This document shows positions 56,986 through 64,000 of a stretch of 64,000 nucleotides of DNA, piece by piece. Numbering within the stretch: the stretch's first letter is position 1; each line of letters starts with the position of its first letter. The notes under the pieces were generated by a model. It did no database searches, was not told the origin of the DNA, and saw only the letters and a list, made by a program, of their open reading frames with translations. The DNA is taken from assembly GCA_030544235.1 (NCBI GenBank), contig CM060465.1:26730988-26794987 (forward strand), in the 5' to 3' direction. Source of the stretch: Lepturacanthus savala. Taxonomy: Eukaryota; Chordata; Actinopteri; Scombriformes; Trichiuridae. A program made the translations under genes and the position numbers.

Positions 56986-59330
56986 TTTGTAATAATAATT
57001 AATTTGTATGTCAAAAAGGGTTTGAAATCAAATGGAATTGTCAGTTATCACTCTTAATTGAGAATTAATGCTGTGAGCCAAACTGAAAAAAAAAAACAAC
57101 TAATATATTATAGTTATAAAAAGTAAATAAATATCTTGTAATAGGGGTGCTTACCTTATCAGAGGCCAAAAGGTCCTTGGCTCTAGTTATGCGCTTCTGT
57201 AAACAGATTTTAAAGTCTAGTTAATAAGCAGGAGGGATAGGTCATGTGAGAAAATATCACACTGCTGCATTGTTGCTCTCATGTATTGTGTTGCTGAGCG
57301 AATACATTTTTTTTAATTGGCCCTTTTCTCTGGTCTCTTTTCCACAGCTTCTCTCTACTTTACTTTAGATTTCGCCTTTTTTTTCACAAATTAAAATCCA
57401 AACACAGAATCCTCCCCAACAGTGGCGAGTTTTCACTTCGGCTGCAGAAGCTATTTGTCGAAATGTAGATTCCCTCCTCCTGTATATATCCAAACGCTCT
57501 AATAATAAGAAGAAATGCAATTTGACAAACAGAAAATCTTTAGTGAATATCTCTCTAATTGGTCTAAAAATATGTGACTGTATCTTTTTGCCATCAGCAA
57601 CGAGTCAGCAACGAGTTATTTGGAACGCAATGACCAGCATAACAGTGAGGTCATCTACCCAAATTTTAGAGAGACAATTTGAATTTATTAAATCAGTTTT
57701 CCACAATACGCAATAAAATACATAATATGGAGATAATGCTGTGTTTCACAGCACATGAGATGGGAGTTGGGAGTAGGAAAGACGTAAAAGAATCTAGGAT
57801 CACATCATCAGATGATGTGAGATGGCAGCAGGTGTTATTTGTAATGGGTGTAATTTACATACAGCTGCAAACTGCAGGAACAAACATCCAGAGAGTTAAA
57901 GAGCTACGTGAAGAACCACAAAAAGGATTTCTGTGGGAGGTGGGCCTCAGTGGTGCAATTTATACAAAATTCATGACGTATAAAACTCCCAAACTGGTCG
58001 TCTCAGCATCGGCCCCGCCTTTACAAAACTGGCAGAGCGCAAATGACTGGTTGAGCCATTTTCAACCCATAAAACGCCTTAGAAATGTGCAGCCACTGTT
58101 AATATTAACACCGGCACTGATGTGTTTCATCATGCTTCATATAATTTAGTTAACAGCTCAAAAAACATGTTAATTGTTTATGGCCTGTGTAACATTACTT
58201 AAATTGAGAACCTTTTTCTCAGTCTTTAGATTTTACTCAGAGAGACGAGAGATATTTAAATTACATGAAGGGGAAAACTTTTAGATTTAGATTTAGAAAG
58301 GAGTGTTTCTTCATGTGTCAGTTTCACATTCTGCTGTTTTAACATGACAAATCAACTCTAGCAGAAGGAAATGAGGACGCAATGTTAAGTTAGTTCATGC
58401 TGTATGTGTGAATTCTGCCTTTTTGATCTGGGAAAAGTATTTTTTTATATATATATATATATTGAGAAAAATGAACGGCAGCAAATGGAGAATGAAAACA
58501 AGTGTGTGCAGAAAAAGATAAAACCTGTGGCTACTATCTCATCTGCACGTATGTTGTTTTGTTGCACATTAAAGGATAAAGGCTCAATCGTCATCTTTGA
58601 AATATTCGTCTTTCATAGAAGCCGTCAACATAACCTTCAAGCTCAAATCATATGCTCATTTATGGGTAAAAACTTTAAATAAATTAGGTGCATTTTGAGA
58701 TAAATCCCCTGTGTAAAGGCTTTTCTCTGCCCTACTGAACATGATATAAACTCTCTATTAATTTGCTAATTAGAGCAAGAGGCATTAGAATAACGGGGTC
58801 CTGTTCTTAACGAGCCTCTGCATATGAAGCTGCTGACAATCAGGCAGAGAGACAACTGTAACGAAATAAACTAATGAGCATGTTTTTCTCAGCTGGAGGT
58901 TGAAAGTTGCTGCTCAGAAAGAGTTTTCACGCCTGTGAAACCGGTTAACAATAATAATGCATGGGTGTCACTGAGAATATCATTTCTGGAGGTTTAGAGG
59001 TTTTGTGGCAGTGATAATACTTTGCAGACGGACTGATGGGTTTAATTCCTGGATGCCTCCTGCTGTCCTCTCCCACTCTACACGCCTGGCAGCTTATTAC
59101 CAACATTTCCTGCAGCAGTAATGAGCAAAAAAAAAAACACAAACAAATATAGAAGCAGAGCATCTGCAGGTTTGTGCAAACTTAATGTAAGAAATGACTA
59201 ATTAATTCTCTCCAAACTCTTGTGCATGGCTGAATTCAACAGCTTGTTAACTGTCACTTATTCTCAGCAAAAAATAGAAACTGCAACAAAAAATGAAGTA
59301 GAAGGGTGGTGCTATTTGGATCCTTCAGCT

Positions 59331-59525
59331 GTACTGTGCTTATTCCATCTTGTGATTTGCTGATTGCATAGGTGGAATATAGTCGCAAAGTCCTATGTTT
59401 GTCATTTTAAATGCATATTTTCATGCAAAATAAAAGCATTTTGCACAAATCATGCAGTGCACCTTTGATTGAGGCCATATTCCACCCATGCAATGAGTCC
59501 TTCACAAGATGGAACAAGCAACAGT
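59331..59525. repeat. Long imperfect inverted repeat
   Basis: The left arm (about 59331-59390) contains ttccatcttgtga, gattgcataggtggaatat and gcaaag. The right arm (about 59462-59525) is its reverse complement at roughly 80 percent by eye. The AT-rich loop itself holds several gcatttt/atgcaaaa words. Confidence 0.7.
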
Positions 59526-60277
59526 AAAAATGCAACAGCAAAAATGAAAGATTTGAACGTTTCCAGCAGTAACTATGACATTATTGCTAAACTGTAGATG
59601 TTATTTTTAGTTAATTCCCTCACGTCTGGTCTTAAAAAAAAAGCCTAAATCAACAAACTGCTACAGCAGGAGACAGAGATGAAGCGAGTTGGAAGTAATT
59701 GGAAAATTGACAGTGAGTAATGACTGCCCTCTAATGGAGGAACACATAACTGCAACTTGAATCCAGAATCATTACTAAAAACACATGAATGAGTCACAGT
59801 TATTGGTGAAATGTTCCTTCATCCTCAAACACAGACATGCAGGTTTATTTTGATTCACTCCCACACAAACATATTTTTCTGCTGCCAGAAATACTCACTA
59901 GAACATCAAATGTGAATTAATCTCCTGCTGAAAATAGTCCCCAACCAATACACTATTTCCATCTGTTTGAGAAATATTTACTTCATAATACATCTAACAA
60001 TTATTTCCATTATTGACTAATCTACAGATTATCTTGATTAATCGCTGAAATATTGTAAAATATGAGGAAATGGTATAAAATTACCTTTAATTTGAATGAA
60101 TGAAAAGCATTAAAGGGACCCTTATTTGTAATTTTCCCAGTTGAATACTCATTTTTGTGATCTATTTAAAAAAAGGGCATGTTTTTTAATGGTACAACAG
60201 CAGCTACATAGCTAGATTCGTTTGTCTCATTCAGTCATCAATAGAAATATATTCTGTTCAGTTATTTTGTGAAAAGA

Positions 60278-60283
60278 TTTTAA
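60278..60283 (-). terminator. Possible spg11 polyadenylation signal ATTAAA
   Basis: The plus-strand tttaat reads ATTAAA on the transcript strand, about 130 nt downstream of the spg11 stop. ATTAAA is the commonest variant signal. Without a mapped cleavage site this is tentative. Confidence 0.3.
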
Positions 60284-60414
60284 TGATCTCCACAGAAGAT
60301 AGGTTAGAAAAGACTAAAGTATTGCACAATGACAGTAGTTCAGTTATTGATTCAGTTGTCATCCAGTTAATCTGTCAGTTAGTTGGTGAGCGATCCAGTG
60401 ATGCAGTCCGCCGA

Positions 60415-60589
60415 TCAGCTGGCCAGCTTGTCGTTCAGGTAGCTGGAGGTTTTGGGGTCCTGCAGCAGTGTTTTTGTGACATCATACAGGTTCTGCTGGT
60501 AGGCCAGCCTGTAGCGGCTGTACACGTTGTCGCAGTAAGTCAGCAGGCGCTTCACATTGGGAGCGACGCTGCTGGGAGAGCCGTCCAGC
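60415..60589 (-). CDS. spg11: spg11 terminal exon and stop
   Basis: This 175-bp exon encodes VAPNVKRLLTYCDNVYSRYR, LAYQQNLYDVTKTLLQDPK and the end SSYLNDKLAS, with TGA at 60417-60415. The ending corresponds to the family's short Leu-rich C-terminus. Confidence 0.95.
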
Positions 60590-63500
60590 CTGAAACGGCA
60601 ACACACACGGCTCATTAATGACAGACAACTCGTTTGACAGATCAACAGTTTTCCTAAATCATTAGTGCAGATTTATAGATTTCTTTTTTAACCAATGGAT
60701 GAATATATCTGGTAAAAAAAACAAACAAAAGCAATCTAGACTAGTATAGCTGGTGCCTTACTTGGTGAAAATGTCCTCAAACAGACTGGAGGTGAGCGGG
60801 CGGTGACGTTTAAGCTCCTCCAGATAAACAAAGTCTCCTTTCAGGATCACCTTCTGGTACAGAATCTCCGCCCAGTCTGGACTGTAACTGTACGCTTCAG
60901 ACACGACAAACACCTGAGACACAAAACAGTGGACATGATCTGCTGCCTCTTTGTATTGTGGAGACATAGACATTTTAGAAATATATATTTATATATTTCG
61001 ACAAACTTGTGCCTGCTACATTTGAATAAGTTGCCTTAAACTGCAGGAAACTAGACTTGTTGTTTTTTAATACTTTTTGACAATGTTATTTTGTGTCCTT
61101 AAGGTTGGCTGTGTTTTTTTTTGCACATTATCATATTACATTTATTATTAAAATCATATGGAAAAAGTGGCACAAAGGAAGCAGACCTGGTAGCATCGTG
61201 GCAGCGCTATGACGGCTTCCAGCAGCTCCGCGGGTCGCAGGTTGATGACCCGCAGGTCGGATCCTTGGTTCAGGAAGTGGAGCTGAAGAGTGACCAGCTT
61301 GGCCGTCCGAACACAGCGACTTGCCTGACGCACGCATGAGTCCTGGTTTTTTGCGCACATACATACAAACACACACACACACAAAATTAATATCTCTCTT
61401 TGTAAATGAATAGTTCCACATTTAAAAGTAATTTAATTTAAAAGTTTTTTGTACAATTAGTCCAATATTGAGTAGAACTATCTTATTCCATTGGCAGATA
61501 ATTTATTTTACTTTACTAAGTTTTTTTTGGGGTCACTTTGGTCTTCATTAAAAAAAAAAAAAAAAAAAAAAAAATGAACTTGAAATGAGTTAAATAATTA
61601 TCTGCCAGTTGATGAGGCGGAGTGATTTCAAAAGCTCACTGCATGCCTGTGTCACTCCGCCCAATGGCTTACTGAAGAAAGTAGTCCTGACTATTTGTTT
61701 CATGTGTTGTAACGTTACAGCCATTGTTTCATAGCATGGTGAATGTGCAGGTCACAACTCATCCACCACAGCGTTTGGGAGTTGCTGGTTTGTGTATTTG
61801 CGGAGGTTGATGAAGGAAACCAAAAAATACCATTAGCCGCGTAGCAGTAGCAGCTGAGCAGCTCGTGGCTCCACTCCACTGGCCTGGAAACAGCTTGTAT
61901 CGATAAAGAAAAGGTAAAACACCCATTGCTATGACTATGGGAATCAATTAGCGGTTCAGGCACCTTGGAGAAGCTCTCTGCGCCGTCCTTCAGCAGACCC
62001 AACACCTTCAGCAACGAACTCTTCAACTCAGGAGTCACAACTGTCAACAAAAGTCAAGGTCAAAGGTCAAAAACAACTAACACCAGATGAAAAAAAAAAA
62101 AAAGCTAATTTATTTTGTCCTCCTGACTCACCCCAGGGCTGAGACTCGATGATCTTCAGCTGGGTCATGGCGGCCATCTCGTGGTTTTCCCCGATCTCCC
62201 TCCTCATGCTGAAACACAGCGCCACCATGTTGTGCTTCTCACTGTCTGCGGGGAGGCAGCGCTTCAGGTAGTCCAGCAGAGCCGTCTTCAGACTGGAGCT
62301 CTGTGACAGACGGAATGTCAGCTGAGAGTGTGTGTGTGTGTGTGTGTGTGTGTTCCCTCAGTTGGATGTGTGACCTTCTCTCTGCAGAGTTTGTTTTTAC
62401 GTTCTTCTGCTAGAGGAGAAAGATTTCTCTGTGCTCATTAAAAAGTTTGGCCTATGAGCGTTGATTTGTGACATCACAGCCGATCGTGGTCCAGTTAGTA
62501 TGATCTGGGAACTTGAAGCCTGCAGTGCAGATGGATTCTAGTATTTCTAATGAGGGTGAAGATGATGATGTCATTTTAAGGATTTAATGTGGGAATTAAA
62601 TCTTTTTAAGACGCTGCACATTTTCGCTCTGAGCAGAGCATTTTTATGTCTTTAACACATGTGTGGAGGGGATCTTTAATCATTCAGTCGAGATAAAACT
62701 GTTTTCCTGTAAACTCTAAGCTAAACATCAGATAAGAACAGCGGGCATGTTTGGCTCAAAGGGGTTGTGGAACGCCAGAACCTGGACGATAAATTCTCAC
62801 ATTATGATATAAAGTCTTCATTCACTCATTCCGATCACTTTTTATCATCGCTGTGAGGATCATAAAAGTGATAAAAAGACACTTTCTGCAAATATTGTAC
62901 ATTAAAAGTGACAAGGTGAGTTACTATTCTCTTTGAGCTGCTGGAAGAATTTTGATGTGAACCAACTGTACAGGAAGTTTCATTAACAGTAGCTTGTAAC
63001 AGTGAATTAAAAGGAAAAAAACAACAACAGCAGAGTGGTGAGTATGATGCCGATACTAACTTTTTAAATGGCATCTATTTATACTATTTATTTAATTTTT
63101 TCTGTGTGGGCGGACTGCAAAATACTGAAATCTTAACAGGTGAAAAGAACGATTAGTCCAATATTGAATAGAATTATCTTATTCCACTGGCAGATCATTT
63201 ATTTAATTTATTCTTTTTTTCCTGATTTGGGTCGACTAAAATCAAGAAAAAATGATAAATTATCTGCCAGTGGAATAAGATAATTCTACTCAATACTGGA
63301 CTAATTGTACCAAAAACAAGATATTTTCACCTGTTTAGATTTCAGATTTTTGGTGTGTGTGTGTGTGTATGTGTGTGTGTGTCGAACCTGTCCTCTGTCC
63401 GTGTCCACTTTCTTCCTGAGCAGCATCTCAAAGCGATGGTTCTGATGCAGCAGGTCAAAGATGTACGTCATCTCATTATACCTGGCGATGCCCGTCAGCA

Positions 63501-63754
63501 GACGCACCTACACACGCACAGTTCATACAGACAGCTTTTAGCGTCGTTCAGCTACTGTACCATAAATACATCAAGCATCTAATGACTCGAGCGACGTGCT
63601 AAAGAAGTGAGAGTTGCTACCAGCAGGCTGTATTGCTCGCCCGGGGCCAGGTAGGTGTGGCTGAGGTGACGCGAGGCTTGGAGCACCCTGACGATCCCCT
63701 CCATGTTACAGGTGAGACTGAAACAGTCGTGGGCCACGATCAGCAACTCCACAA
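60415..63754 (-). CDS. spg11: Spatacsin C-terminal exons (partial; continues beyond the right edge)
   Basis: Seven exons (63754-63621, 63507-63388, 62300-62132, 62040-61964, 61342-61187, 60913-60762, 60589-60415) join in consistent phase into the last 326 or so residues of spatacsin. Recognisable family sequence includes VRLLTGIARYNEMTYIFDLL, SEKHNMVALCFSM, REIGENHE, PDWAEILYQKVILKGDF and VKRLLTYC. Spatacsin (about 2,440 residues in human) acts with spatizin and AP-5 on late endosomes and lysosomes, notably in lysosome reformation; human mutations cause spastic paraplegia 11. The 5' part lies beyond 64000. No frameshift or stop interrupts the visible exons. Confidence 0.95.
60762..60913 (-). 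CDS. spg11: spg11 exon (second from the end)
   Basis: This 152-bp exon encodes VFVVSEAYSYSPDWAEILYQ, KVILKGDFVYLEELK and SSLFEDIFTK, closely matching the conserved spatacsin C-terminus. Acceptor is ctcag and donor gtaagg. Confidence 0.96.
61187..61342 (-). CDS. spg11: spg11 exon (third from the end)
   Basis: This 156-bp phase-0 exon encodes DSCVRQASRCVRTAKLVTLQ, LHFLNQGSDLRVINL and ALPRCYQ. A TG-rich repeat replaces much of the expected pyrimidine tract upstream of its acceptor. Confidence 0.94.
61451..61612. repeat. Foldback element, partial copy, in spg11 intron
   Basis: The left arm acaattagtccaatattgag and tatcttattccattggcaga matches the element at 63125-63345. The right arm retains only ataattatctgccagt. 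A 20-bp-plus A run (61551-61574) lies in the loop. Confidence 0.75.
61964..62040 (-). CDS. spg11: spg11 exon (fourth from the end)
   Basis: This 77-bp exon encodes VTPELKSSLLKVLGLLKDGA and ESFSK, aligning with the helix before the DSCVRQA segment. Acceptor is gacag and donor gtgcct. Confidence 0.88.
62132..62300 (-). CDS. spg11: spg11 exon (fifth from the end)
   Basis: This 169-bp exon encodes LKTALLDYLKRC, SEKHNMVALCFSMRREIGE and QLKIIESQPW. It ends in phase 1 with donor gtgagt. CA repeats lie about 28-51 nt upstream of its acceptor. Confidence 0.95.
62328..62351. repeat. GT/CA microsatellite near an spg11 acceptor
   Basis: A pure GT run on the plus strand, 28 bases from the exon ending at 62300. 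Confidence 0.93.
63125..63345. repeat. Long foldback element (near-perfect inverted arms)
   Basis: The left arm 63125-63204 and right arm 63252-63345 are inverted copies. The core around aattatcttattccactggc differs at only about two positions in 42. The outer part (ctgaaatcttaacaggtgaa) also matches with small gaps. Part of the same family occurs at 61451-61612 and, more weakly, at 41640-41722. Confidence 0.85.
63354..63382. repeat. GT/CA microsatellite next to an spg11 donor
   Basis: A GT run with one interruption on the plus strand. In the transcript it is a CA repeat starting four bases after the donor dinucleotide of the exon at 63388-63507. Confidence 0.92.
63388..63507 (-). CDS. spg11: spg11 exon (sixth from the end)
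   Basis: This 120-bp phase-0 exon encodes VRLLTGIARYNEMTYIFDLL and HQNHRFEMLLRKKVDTDRGQ, a strongly conserved spatacsin segment. Its donor is the weak-looking gttcga, followed within five bases by a CA repeat. Confidence 0.95.
63621..63754 (-). CDS. spg11: spg11 exon (seventh from the end)
   Basis: This 134-bp exon encodes VELLIVAHDCFSLTCNMEGI, VRVLQASRHLSHTYLAPGE and QYSLL. Acceptor is tctag and donor gtagca. It joins the next exon at LL|VRLLTG, as in vertebrate spatacsin. Confidence 0.93.
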
Positions 63755-64000
63755 CTAGAGTGGTAGGAAGAAGCCGGGAGGATCAGGAGGAATACGGGAG
63801 CATACAAAACCTCTTTCACTGTTCATATGGAAGCCTGACTGAAGCAATTGGAGAATTGTGAACTTATCCTTTAATATTGATTGTTGTGGATAAAATAGGA
63901 TGTAGCTTTGTCTCTGTGAAATTTTAATTATAAATACTGAGCAAAAACGTAAGCAAATACCAAAAGGTATTAACTTTACTAAGTGATTAACACTTTATTA

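Larger units (their letters stand above)
54618..60414. other. Intergenic region between chrna7 and spg11
   Basis: The left end should contain the chrna7 promoter; the right end should contain the spg11 3' UTR. Contents include a T run (54970-54989), a full-length SINE (56140-56496), a short perfect hairpin (56551-56577), a direct duplication (56743-56985), a long inverted repeat (59331-59525) and a unique motif-rich block (58735-58900). Plus-strand frame 57679-58149 is open but has no gene-like support. Confidence 0.6.
62301..63387. other. spg11 intron with foldback element
   Basis: This 1.1-kb intron carries CA repeats at both ends and a long foldback at 63125-63345. The block 62440-62530 (tttgtgacatcacagccgat, cgtggtccag) resembles sequence at 48260-48310 and 24295-24340. 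No additional exon was found. Confidence 0.55.

Noticed and set aside
57679..58149. 156-codon plus-strand open frame between chrna7 and spg11
   Set aside because: It starts at a non-ATG codon, has no recognisable domain, no Kozak-supported start and ordinary intergenic composition; probably chance.

Overview
The window looks like teleost fish nuclear DNA, probably a percomorph. The genes are split by canonical GT-AG introns, the coding exons match vertebrate families, and the non-coding DNA is AT-rich and full of fish-type relics: a tRNA-like SINE, hAT-like and piggyBac-like MITEs, LINE 3' ends, and CA, TA and GA microsatellites. I see no bacterial operon, CRISPR array, phage or rRNA/tRNA gene.

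Three protein genes, all on the minus strand, account for the coding content. (1) 593-7919 is a complete 14-exon gene for a 778-residue kinesin-14 (C-terminal motor). Its N-terminus carries an N-myristoylation-type sequence and a globular region I do not recognise. (2) 14175-54617 is a complete 10-exon gene for the neuronal nicotinic acetylcholine receptor alpha-7 subunit (chrna7, 523 residues). Exon lengths of 140, 45, 110, 80, 168, 195, 87 and 110 bp for exons 2-9 fit the family, and all ligand-binding and pore hallmarks are present. (3) 60415 to beyond 63754 holds the last seven exons of spatacsin (spg11), running off the right edge.

The genes are transcribed right to left (spg11, chrna7, kinesin), with gaps of about 5.8 kb and 6.3 kb. 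Nothing suggests a shared pathway: the kinesin is a minus-end type microtubule motor, chrna7 a calcium-permeable ligand-gated channel, and spatacsin a lysosome-reformation factor. The gaps and the long chrna7 introns hold repeats plus several non-repetitive blocks rich in homeodomain or POU-like motifs that could be conserved non-coding elements.

The points most worth a second look are: the myristoylation-type start and novel N-terminal half of the kinesin; two copies of one MITE family within 25 bp of splice sites in two different genes; CA/TG microsatellites next to five splice junctions; two SINE insertions with perfect 13-bp target-site duplications; several long foldback elements; a palindromic double TAATCC site in chrna7 intron 3; a CpG-rich island in intron 6; and a duplicated transposon-containing segment near 50-51 kb. 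All splice sites were read by eye. I saw no convincing undescribed multi-gene system.
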